Part shown: in pieces, positions 1 through 5,562 of the stretch
Layout: each line of letters begins with the position of its first letter
Position numbering within the stretch: the stretch's first letter is position 1
From: WFZT01 sp964571845
GTDB lineage: Bacteria; Hydrothermota; Hydrothermia; B15-G9; WFZT01
Assembly: GCA_964571845.1 (NCBI GenBank)
Contig: CAZNDM010000028.1
Span: 1 to 8,029, forward strand
Length of the DNA: 8,029 nucleotides
Direction of reading: 5' to 3'
Translations under genes and position numbers: made by a program
Notes under the pieces: generated by a model
Told to the model about the DNA's origin: nothing
What the model saw: only the letters and a program-made list of their open reading frames with translations
Database searches by the model: none

Positions 1-624
1 GCATTTTTCGATGAAATAGGCAATCTTGAATTCAGGTATCAGAAAAAATTTCTCATTTTCCTCGAAGAAAGGAAATTCAGAAGACTGGGTGGAACCAGAT
101 GGATTAAGCTCGATTCAGGCCTCATTTTCGCTACAAACAAAAACCTTGAAGAGATGGTCAAAAAGGGGAATTTCAGGAAAGATCTTTATTTCCGGCTTTC
201 AACCTGCTCCATCTGGATACCCCCTCTCAGGGAAAGAATGGAGTACTTCGACGAAATTCTCAAAAATATCGTAAAAAACCTGAAATTAAATAGCATCAGG
301 TTTACGCCAGCCGCCAAGAGATATCTTAAAGCCTACAGCTGGCCCGGCAACATCCGGGAACTCCAGAACTATCTCATCTACTGGTCGTCTGAGGGGGTCA
401 AAACCGTTGATGTAGAAAACCTGCCTGCCAAAATAACAGATCAGTCCCCGGACTTTGATTACAAAAAAGCGGTTTATTCATTCAAAAAAGAATTTATAAC
501 AAAAGTCCTCAAAATTTCAGGGTGGAACATCAATGAAGCGGCAAAAAGGATGAGACTCTCCCGACAACATCTCTACAGATTGATTAAAGAGTTAAACATA
601 AAACTGCACAAAGAAATAGACTAA
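1..624 (+). CDS. Sigma-54-dependent transcriptional activator, AAA+ and Fis-type DNA-binding domains (5' truncated)
   Basis: The frame is open from base 1, giving 207 codons that form the C-terminal part of an enhancer-binding protein (NtrC family). Family members use ATP hydrolysis to remodel sigma-54 RNA polymerase at -24/-12 promoters. Visible in order, with residues counted from the window edge: a Walker B-like FFDEIG (2-7), a sensor I segment FATNKNL, the arginine-finger region FRKDLYFRL, IPPLRER, the sensor II motif WPGNIRELQ near 115, and a C-terminal Fis-like helix-turn-helix (about 178-204, INEAAKRMRLSRQHLYRLIK). Walker A, the GAFTGA loop that contacts sigma-54 and any receiver or sensor domain lie outside the window, so the input signal and true sigma-54 dependence cannot be judged. 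It is upstream of and codirectional with the lanthipeptide operon, but 650 bp of repeats separate them. A regulatory link is only a possibility, and I found no convincing -24/-12 promoter in the spacer. Confidence 0.93.
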   Translation, partial: AFFDEIGNLEFRYQKKFLIFLEERKFRRLGGTRWIKLDSGLIFATNKNLEEMVKKGNFRKDLYFRLSTCSIWIPPLRERMEYFDEILKNIVKNLKLNSIRFTPAAKRYLKAYSWPGNIRELQNYLIYWSSEGVKTVDVENLPAKITDQSPDFDYKKAVYSFKKEFITKVLKISGWNINEAAKRMRLSRQHLYRLIKELNIKLHKEID

Positions 625-647
625 AAATACTCAGGAGGAGAGTATTT
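625..647 (+). repeat. Small perfect stem-loop just after the activator stop codon, with AGGAGG in the loop
   Basis: An 8-bp perfect inverted repeat (AAATACTC at 625-632, GAGTATTT at 640-647) encloses a 7-nt loop AGGAGGA. It starts one base after the activator stop. The stem is AT-rich and no T-tract follows, so it is at best a weak terminator. The loop looks like a Shine-Dalgarno site 7 nt before a TTG at 646, but the reading frame opened there runs into non-coding palindromes. It may be an mRNA 3'-end structure. Confidence 0.4.
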
Positions 648-859
648 GCTTATTCCCAATTTGTTATGTGGCCGGAGGCTATTCTTGCAAAATTCAACGA
701 TTTCTAATGAACTCACCTTTGTTCAGGAACACCGGATATCACATTTTATGAGTTTATCAAATGAACTGCTCTACATACACAACTTTTGTGTTTTTAACCT
801 CAGGTGTGAGGCTGTTCGAAAAAATTGCTTTGAAGGAAACAGGAATGCAATTCTCAATG
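648..859. other. Intergenic stretch without a recognisable gene
   Basis: I see no convincing coding sequence on either strand. Small structures only: ACACAA/TTGTGT (777-782 and 786-791) forms a 6-bp hairpin followed by four more T's, which resembles a weak intrinsic terminator for the upstream gene. CCTCA/TGAGG (798-802 and 807-811) forms a 5-bp hairpin. A TTG-initiated frame (646-936) crosses the stretch, but its end is translated palindrome, so I treat it as spurious. Confidence 0.5.
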
Positions 860-894
860 TCCTCCCCCACGCCTCTTTGAGGCGTGGGGGAGGA
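860..894. repeat. Perfect 16-bp GC-rich palindrome (REP-like element 1)
   Basis: The left arm at 860-875 (TCCTCCCCCACGCCTC) is the exact reverse complement of 879-894, with a 3-nt loop TTT. All 16 pairs match, giving a very stable hairpin on either strand. No T-tract follows. The CCTCCCCC arm resembles those of the next two palindromes, which suggests a dispersed repetitive extragenic palindrome family. Whether it recurs elsewhere in the genome cannot be seen here. Confidence 0.85.
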
Positions 895-906
895 TCACCT
901 TTCAAT

Positions 907-945
907 CTCCTCCCCCGCGAAGCGGGGGAGGATTAAGGAGGGGGC
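907..945. repeat. GC-rich palindrome with tail (REP-like element 2, forward)
   Basis: CCTCCCCCGC (909-918) pairs with GCGGGGGAGG (922-931) around a GAA loop, 10 bp in all. It is followed by an asymmetric tail ATTAAGGAGGGGGC (932-945). Stem plus tail is the approximate reverse complement of the element at 989-1028, so the two form an inverted pair about 43 bp apart. Confidence 0.8.
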
Positions 946-958
946 GGAAAGAGCGGAT

Positions 959-987
959 TTGACAGAGGAGAGCAGGTGGAGTTTTAT
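959..987 (+). promoter_or_regulatory. Possible sigma-70 promoter between two inverted palindromes
   Basis: A perfect -35 hexamer TTGACA (959-964) is followed, after the optimal 17-bp spacing, by TTTTAT (982-987), which matches TATAAT at 4 of 6 positions. It points towards the lanthipeptide operon, whose first firm gene starts about 290 bp downstream, so the leader would be long and highly structured. This rests on sequence match alone. The -10 is weak and the T-rich stretch makes a chance match possible. Confidence 0.35.
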
Positions 988-988
988 T

Positions 989-1028
989 GCCCTCCCCTTA
1001 ATCCCCTCCCGCAATGCGGGAGGGGAGG
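989..1028. repeat. GC-rich palindrome with tail (REP-like element 3, reverse)
   Basis: A tail GCCCTCCCCTTAAT (989-1002) precedes a 10-bp stem, CCCCTCCCGC (1003-1012) with GCGGGAGGGG (1016-1025), around an AAT loop. Read on the minus strand it has the same order as the element at 907-945: palindrome, then ATTAAGG(G)GAGGG. The tail CCTCCCC can also pair with the distal GGGGAGG (1022-1028), so two alternative folds exist. Confidence 0.8.
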
Positions 1029-1038
1029 TTGTGGGTGG

Positions 1039-1097
1039 ATCTTCTCGCAAGCAGGAGGGAGAGATAAAGATGGTTTTTCCGCAAAGTGGAAGGGGAA
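1039..1097. repeat. Two degenerate palindromes related to the upstream REP-like elements
   Basis: TTCTCGCAAGCAGGAGGG (1042-1059) and TTCCGC-AAA-GTGGAA (1077-1082 with 1086-1091, 6 pairs including one G-T) share the pattern pyrimidine arm, CGCAA core, purine arm with element 3. The second still folds; the first has lost most pairing. I read them as decayed members of the same repeat family, an inference from pattern rather than from close identity. Confidence 0.35.
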
Positions 1098-1262
1098 ATG
1101 AACACTGGTAAAATATTTATCGGACACCCTCCCCCAGGTGTTGCCCCTGACAGGGAAAAGAGAGTTGTGCAACACCTGAAGATGGTAACCGAAATCAATC
1201 CAAACCTGAAGGTCGGTATTGCCCCTGACAGGGAAAAGAGAGTTGTGCAACTCTACAAATGA
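1098..1262 (+). CDS. Hypothetical 54-residue protein with in-frame internal repeat (doubtful)
   Basis: An ATG at 1098 opens 54 codons ending in TGA at 1260-1262, 14 bp before the synthetase start, which is spacing typical of an operon neighbour. The product is soluble, Lys/Arg-rich and has no cysteine or serine, so it is not a lanthipeptide precursor. The segment (V/I)APDREKRVVQ occurs twice, 26 residues apart, because a 36-37 bp DNA repeat has a 78-bp period, a multiple of three. The unique segment between (MVTEINPNLKVG) has natural-looking composition and codon use. A purine-rich AAGGGG (1090-1095) precedes the ATG but is only 2 nt away, too close to be ideal; an in-frame GTG lies at 1086. 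I do not recognise a family. The minus strand is also open here, so coding status is uncertain. The alternative is a minimal CRISPR-like unit or an extragenic repeat. Confidence 0.35.
   Translation: MNTGKIFIGHPPPGVAPDREKRVVQHLKMVTEINPNLKVGIAPDREKRVVQLYK
1137..1251. repeat. Direct repeat, two copies of 37 bp separated by about 41 bp (CRISPR-like or coding tandem repeat)
   Basis: Copies at 1137-1173 and 1215-1251 are identical except for position 1140 (G) versus 1218 (A). Each contains a small dyad CCCT-GAC-AGGG and a second dyad GTTG-TG-CAAC at its end. If trimmed to start at the GT (1138 and 1216), the unit is 36 bp with a 42-bp spacer, which are ordinary CRISPR dimensions, and the terminal CAAC is also seen in many 36-nt CRISPR repeats. 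Against that: only two copies, no cas genes in view, and a 78-bp period that keeps an open reading frame. Copy 1 is further enclosed by a 9-bp inverted repeat, CAGGTGTTG (1135-1143) and CAACACCTG (1170-1178). The direct repeat itself is certain; its nature is not. Confidence 0.9.
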
Positions 1263-1276
1263 GCCGAAAATAAGAG

Positions 1277-3865
1277 ATGTTTGAGCAGATAGATCTCTTT
1301 AACTACATAATAATTCACCCGGAATTTTACATTCCTGTTGATTTTATAAGCTGTGAAGGGGGGTTTAAGAGAGTTTTAAAAATCCCCGAAAACTGGTACA
1401 TGGATGACCAGGGGATATGGACCTTTGTGTATCATCCTGCAAATGACTTCCCTGAACAGGGATGGAAGATACATATTTCAGCCACGCTGGAGAATGCACA
1501 TGAGATATTAAATCTTGCATCTGATATCCTTTTCCGAAACAGTGTAAATTTCAAATTTGCCTGCAACGAGTTTATATTGACGCTTCTAAACTCCAAAAAC
1601 TGGTCAAGGGGTGGCAGTGGCAAGTTTATAACCATCTATCCCCCGGAAAATAAATTCAAACCTTTATTAGAGGAGCTTTACGAGGCTCTCAAAGATTTTA
1701 AAGGCCCTTACATTCTGTCAGATATGCGGTTTAGAGACGCAAAAGTTCTGTACTATCGGTACGGGGCATTCCAGCCAATGGAACAACTTTCATTACAGGG
1801 TTATAAAATTCCTGTAATTAAAGACCCGGAAGGCAAATTTGTTCAGGACGAGCGTCCACCTTTTTACAGTCCACCTCAATGGGTAAAAGACCCCTTTGGT
1901 ATCACCCCTCAGATTCACGAAACAATCCTTTTAAATAACCGTTATAAAGTGCTCGAATCCCTCTCCTTCTCAAACTCTGGAGGTGTGTATAAAGCACTGG
2001 ACACAATCAATAATCAGGAAGTCATCATAAAAGAGGCAAGACCCTATGTAAGCGTAGAAGAGAACCTTACGGCAGTGGATATACTAAGAAAGGAATACGA
2101 AATTTTAAGATTAATTGAGGATCTCGAAATTGCTCCAAAACCTCTAAATTTTTTCAAAGACTGGGAACACTATTTCCTCGTCGAAGAATATCTCAATGGC
2201 GTGGATCTGAGGGAATTTGTTGTAATTAACACCCCTATTCTCAGATATTCGCCGACAAGAGAAGATTTTAGAGAATATTTCACAAAATTCAAAAAAATAT
2301 TTCTAAATCTAACTGATGCGATTTCCAAACTACACTCACGTGGGGTAATTTTCAGAGATCTATCTCATAACAACATTTTGATAGGAGAAGACCTCTCTGT
2401 GAAATTAATTGACTTTGAAACCGCATACCGCTTGGGTGAAGATAAATGGATTCATATTTTCACACCAGGATTTGCATCCATTAACCAGCTCGAAAGTGGA
2501 AAACCGGCCTTCTCAGATGATATTCACTCAATAGCTGAAAATATGGCTGCCGCACTTTTCCCTATAAATCCGCTTTTCTATTTAGAACCTTCAGCGAGAA
2601 AAAGATTTTTGAACGATCTTTTAAAGGACATGAATTTTCCACAAAAAGTTTATACCATAATTGAATCGTCTTTGAACGGAAAAAAGATTAAAGATGCGGT
2701 AGAGTTAAAGAATCATATAAAAAATCTTCGATTTTCAAAAAGGAAGAAGCCGAAAACACTCTCAAAAAACGATATCCAGAAGATCATTAACGGGATTCAT
2801 CAATATTTAATTTCTGTTATGGATCCCAATAATAGCCCTATTTTCCCGGTGTTTGCCGAAGCCTATGCTACAAATCTTCTCAACATTGCCTATGGAGTTG
2901 GTGGTATCTTAATCGCCCTCAATTACTCCGGACGGGATATACCTTATGAGGCAAAAGAATGGTTCAGAAACCAGAGAATGTCCAAAGAAGATATACCACC
3001 CGGACTATTCATAGGACTTGCAGGTATAGCAAGAGCTTTGTTGGATATAGGCGAGGTAGATAAAGCGGTTGAAGTCCTCAATATGAGTTATGATCATCCC
3101 CTCTCGAGAGAAAATCCCGACTTATTTTATGGGACATCGGGAATTGGTATCACTCTTCTCAAGTTTTATAAAGAGATTGGAGACGAGTCATTCTTTGATC
3201 GTGCACTTGAACTGGAGAAGGAGATTTTCAAAAAGTTACAGAAAGAAAATGGAAAATTCTTTTTTGTCAATTCGGATAATGACATTCATTACGGATACGC
3301 ACATGGGTCCTCTGGTGTAGCGTTATTTTACCTGAAAATTTACGAGACGACCGGGGATGTGAAATTCCTTGAGACTGCAAAGAAACTGATACTCTTTGAT
3401 CTTAACAAATCTGTTTCACTCGATAATGATGTAATCTCCTGGAATCCTTCAAAGAACAATGTCCAAACGACTCTTCCCTATGTGAAATATGGGACATCTG
3501 GTATCCTCGGAGTGCTTTTCAGAATTTTAAAATACACGGAGATTGACTTCCCAGGTATGGAACGGGCCTTGAATGATGTGAGAAGAAAGTATGCCCTCTA
3601 TCCTGGCCAGTTATCAGGTCTTTCTGGATTGGGAGAAACACTAATTGATGCCATTGAACTACTGGGCAGAAAAGATTTAGAGCCACAACTATCAGAACTT
3701 ATTAAAGGCGTTTCCCTTTTTCAAATAAAGAGGAACAAAGGTATTACATTCCCATCCGAGGGTTTATTTAGAATAAGTTGCGATTATGGAACAGGATGTG
3801 CCGGGGTTATGGTCTTTCTACATAGATCCTTACATAAAGGCAAGAGGCTTTTCTTCGATGATTAG
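1277..3865 (+). CDS. lanKC: Class III lanthionine synthetase LanKC (lyase, kinase and cyclase domains)
   Basis: At 862 residues this matches the usual LanKC length of roughly 850-900. In this family the central kinase phosphorylates precursor Ser/Thr, the N-terminal lyase eliminates phosphate to give dehydroamino acids, and the C-terminal LanC-like domain adds Cys thiols to form lanthionine or labionin rings. Residues 1-220 carry the characteristic LanKC N-terminus (GWKIHISATLENA, then GSGKFITIYPP, YILSDMRFRDAKVLYYRYG). The kinase has a Gly loop SGGVYK (about 234-239), ATP-binding Lys252 (VIIK), FRDLSHNN with Asp361 and Asn366, and DFE at 379-381. The LanC-like part (about 505-862) has GLAGIARALL, FYGTSGIG, AHGSSG with His676, KYGTSG (737-742) and LSGLSG (779-784). 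The Cys/Cys-His zinc ligands of class I, II and IV cyclases are absent: VKYG and QLSG stand where WCYG and CHG would be. This points to class III. An in-frame stop at 1271 fixes the earliest start; the ATG has no clear Shine-Dalgarno site. Confidence 0.95.
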   Translation: MFEQIDLFNYIIIHPEFYIPVDFISCEGGFKRVLKIPENWYMDDQGIWTFVYHPANDFPEQGWKIHISATLENAHEILNLASDILFRNSVNFKFACNEFILTLLNSKNWSRGGSGKFITIYPPENKFKPLLEELYEALKDFKGPYILSDMRFRDAKVLYYRYGAFQPMEQLSLQGYKIPVIKDPEGKFVQDERPPFYSPPQWVKDPFGITPQIHETILLNNRYKVLESLSFSNSGGVYKALDTINNQEVIIKEARPYVSVEENLTAVDILRKEYEILRLIEDLEIAPKPLNFFKDWEHYFLVEEYLNGVDLREFVVINTPILRYSPTREDFREYFTKFKKIFLNLTDAISKLHSRGVIFRDLSHNNILIGEDLSVKLIDFETAYRLGEDKWIHIFTPGFASINQLESGKPAFSDDIHSIAENMAAALFPINPLFYLEPSARKRFLNDLLKDMNFPQKVYTIIESSLNGKKIKDAVELKNHIKNLRFSKRKKPKTLSKNDIQKIINGIHQYLISVMDPNNSPIFPVFAEAYATNLLNIAYGVGGILIALNYSGRDIPYEAKEWFRNQRMSKEDIPPGLFIGLAGIARALLDIGEVDKAVEVLNMSYDHPLSRENPDLFYGTSGIGITLLKFYKEIGDESFFDRALELEKEIFKKLQKENGKFFFVNSDNDIHYGYAHGSSGVALFYLKIYETTGDVKFLETAKKLILFDLNKSVSLDNDVISWNPSKNNVQTTLPYVKYGTSGILGVLFRILKYTEIDFPGMERALNDVRRKYALYPGQLSGLSGLGETLIDAIELLGRKDLEPQLSELIKGVSLFQIKRNKGITFPSEGLFRISCDYGTGCAGVMVFLHRSLHKGKRLFFDD

Positions 3866-5372
3866 CACAGTTTTTAAAATAATTAGACCTTTTAGGAAAA
3901 AATTTATTCTTCTTACAGGCTATTCCCTGATTCTCAATATCTTTACTTTTTCAAATCCCGTTATTTTGAAATTCGTTTTTGATGAAGGCGTAATGAAGAA
4001 AAACTTATCGTTATTTTTAATACTTGTCTCATCATTTGTAGGTATTTCTATCCTCTGGAGGGTGTTAAACTTCCACTATTCACTTGCACTGGAAAAGTTT
4101 AAAATGGACGCATCAAGATTCTGGATAAGGAAAACCATGGATTCTTTTCTGAATTTCCCGTATCAGGAGGTATTATCACACGACGCAGGATACTTCCTTT
4201 CACGCATTTACGATGAACCCGACATGCTTGCAAACGAACTAATAGGAAGTGCTATAGATTTTGTAAATCTGATTCTTGGACTCATAATTGCATTCGCACT
4301 ACTTGTGTATTTTTCTTTTTATGCAACACTTATCCTCTTACTGGTTGTTCCTTTCACTTACTGGTTATCCTCAAGATACTCTGAGAAAATAAAAGTATTT
4401 ACCAAAAAAGAGAGGGAACGCGAGGCAGAATTTCGTGAAACAACCACAAATATCATAGAATCATTTAGAATGATAAAAACTTTTGACATGACAAATTTTG
4501 CCTTAGAAAGATTTGTAAAAAAGCTCAAGGATTTTATAAATGCGTACCTGAAAAACTTCAGACTTGCAACATTATACGAAACTTTAAGTTCAATTTTTAT
4601 GTCCATTTCAGAATTGAGCGTCATCATCGTGAGCGGTTACTTAATTATCCTGGGAAAGATGACATTTGGTAGTTTTATGGGTTTTATGAATACATTCTGG
4701 GGATTTCTCGGTGCTGTTGAAAGGCTCCTGAGCCTTATTCCCACTTTTTCATCAGGTGCGGCTATCTATGATAGAATCTCAGAATTTGTTGATAGGCAGG
4801 GCTTCCTGTCTGTTAAAACGGGTGATTCTCTTATTCTTAAAAATATAAGTTTTGGTTACAAGGACTCAAAGGTGCTGAAAAACTTCTCCATAGTAATAAA
4901 AAACGGTGAGAAAGTGTTGCTCACAGGGGAGAATGGCTCCGGTAAAACAACCCTCGCCTGCATCATGGCAGGATTGTTAAAGCCCGAAGGTGATACGATT
5001 CTGTTCAGTAAAGTGTCTTTTATGCCTGAAAAATTTTTAAATTTAAAATTGCAAGAATATAGATCCATTGATGAAAGGTACATTTTCGATGAACTGATTG
5101 AGAAATTCAATCTCAAGGATCTGGTTGACAGATATCCAGATGAACTGTCCGCTGGTCAGAAAAAGAAATTTGCCATTTTACTAACTTTGATAAGAGACGC
5201 AGCATTATACATATTTGACGAACCACTTGCAAATATTGATGATTTAAGTAAAAATTTAGTCATGGATTTAATATTTGAATATACAAAAGACAAAAGCGTT
5301 GTTGTAATAAGCCACAATTTCAGGGAATTAAGCAGAAAGTTTGATAAAATCATAAATTTAAGGAGGTGGTAA
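3858..5372 (+). CDS. lanT: ABC exporter, fused permease and ATPase, probable lanthipeptide transporter
   Basis: A 504-residue half-transporter, expected to act as a homodimer in the inner membrane. The N-terminal half has about six hydrophobic segments (near 10-35, 42-65, 125-145, 148-165, 245-268, 275-297). The ATPase has Walker A GENGSGKT (357-364), signature LSAGQ (430-434), Walker B IFDE with Asp454-Glu455, a D-loop LANID, and switch His486 (VVVISHN). It has no N-terminal C39 peptidase, so it cannot cleave a double-Gly leader, as expected for class III. Two oddities: the stretch after Walker A is short, and the Q-loop glutamine appears to be Glu391 (VSFMPEKF instead of the usual VPQ pattern). 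I chose ATG 3858, which overlaps the synthetase end by 8 bp and is preceded by AAGAGG (3843-3847 region). An upstream in-frame ATG at 3786 would add 24 residues that merely re-read the synthetase tail in another frame. Substrate is inferred from its position between synthetase and precursor. Confidence 0.9.
   Translation: MISTVFKIIRPFRKKFILLTGYSLILNIFTFSNPVILKFVFDEGVMKKNLSLFLILVSSFVGISILWRVLNFHYSLALEKFKMDASRFWIRKTMDSFLNFPYQEVLSHDAGYFLSRIYDEPDMLANELIGSAIDFVNLILGLIIAFALLVYFSFYATLILLLVVPFTYWLSSRYSEKIKVFTKKEREREAEFRETTTNIIESFRMIKTFDMTNFALERFVKKLKDFINAYLKNFRLATLYETLSSIFMSISELSVIIVSGYLIILGKMTFGSFMGFMNTFWGFLGAVERLLSLIPTFSSGAAIYDRISEFVDRQGFLSVKTGDSLILKNISFGYKDSKVLKNFSIVIKNGEKVLLTGENGSGKTTLACIMAGLLKPEGDTILFSKVSFMPEKFLNLKLQEYRSIDERYIFDELIEKFNLKDLVDRYPDELSAGQKKKFAILLTLIRDAALYIFDEPLANIDDLSKNLVMDLIFEYTKDKSVVVISHNFRELSRKFDKIINLRRW
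5360..5369 (+). promoter_or_regulatory. Strong Shine-Dalgarno site for the precursor gene
   Basis: AAGGAGGTGG is a near-perfect anti-16S match, ending its core 7 nt before ATG 5374. It lies inside the last codons of the transporter (encoding RRW). The synthetase and the outer-membrane gene have no comparable site, so this probably gives the precursor a high translation rate within a shared mRNA. It also settles the precursor start. Confidence 0.85.
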
Positions 5373-5373
5373 T

Positions 5374-5553
5374 ATGTGGCAGGTTTTGAGCCTTCAACTT
5401 ATGGGCGCAAAAGAAAAGGATAAAAGCAAGGGGAAGAGCACAATGAGCTACTCATTTTGTTCACTCCTGAGCCTCGGCTGTGACACTGGGAAAAAGCGCA
5501 GCAGCAAGAAAAAAATATCCTGGAAAAGTTCTTTAAGTATAAAGTGTGGGTGA
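5374..5553 (+). CDS. lanA: Class III lanthipeptide precursor peptide LanA
   Basis: This 59-residue peptide is encoded 1 bp after the transporter stop. The leader (about 1-21) begins MWQVLSLQLMGAKEK. VLSLQ at 4-8 matches the LxLQ recognition motif of class III leaders (for comparison, ELQ or DLQ motifs in labyrinthopeptin, erythreapeptin and SapB precursors). The core holds exactly three cysteines, each ending an S-x2-S-x(2-3)-C ring motif: Ser22/Ser25/Cys29, Ser30/Ser33/Cys36 (SLLSLGC) and Ser52/Ser55/Cys58 (SSLSIKC). In known class III peptides this motif becomes labionin or lanthionine plus dehydroalanine. The last motif resembles the SSLSITTC end of SapB. A basic linker (residues 40-47, KKRSSKKK) separates two adjacent ring motifs from the third. 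The motif match is seen directly; ring type, leader cut site and activity are unknown. Start choice rests on the strong Shine-Dalgarno site. The peptide might be cut in the basic linker to give two products. Confidence 0.9.
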   Translation: MWQVLSLQLMGAKEKDKSKGKSTMSYSFCSLLSLGCDTGKKRSSKKKISWKSSLSIKCG

Positions 5554-5562
5554 TCAAAAATA

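Noticed and set aside
26..274. 82-codon ORF at the left edge
   Set aside because: It is an out-of-frame shadow of the sigma-54 activator, whose own frame carries the AAA+ motifs.
674..688. Possible sigma-54 (-24/-12) promoter, GG at 674-675 and GC at 687-688
   Set aside because: The spacing between GG and GC is 11 nt instead of the strict 10, and the surrounding TGGCAC/TTGCA match is poor. Other GG/GC pairs I checked by eye in the spacer also had wrong spacing.
646..936. 96-codon TTG-initiated ORF with AGGAGG 7 nt upstream
   Set aside because: Its last third is translated GC-rich palindrome, composition is not protein-like, and the AGGAGG lies inside a small hairpin just after the activator stop. 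Likely non-coding.
884..1111. Plus-strand 75-codon ORF in the palindrome region
   Set aside because: It consists almost wholly of translated repeats and has no plausible start signal.
984..1250. Minus-strand ORFs (88 and 66 codons) across the spacer
   Set aside because: They read the direct repeat and the palindromes in reverse, contain no recognisable domain, and lack a convincing ribosome site.
1098..1262. The 54-codon ORF as a second lanthipeptide precursor
   Set aside because: The product has no cysteine and no serine and lacks an LxLQ leader motif, so it cannot form lanthionine or labionin.
3786..3857. Upstream ATG extending the exporter by 24 residues
   Set aside because: The extension lies entirely within the LanKC C-terminus in another frame, has no ribosome site, and does not resemble exporter N-termini. 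ATG 3858 fits the coupled 8-bp overlap.
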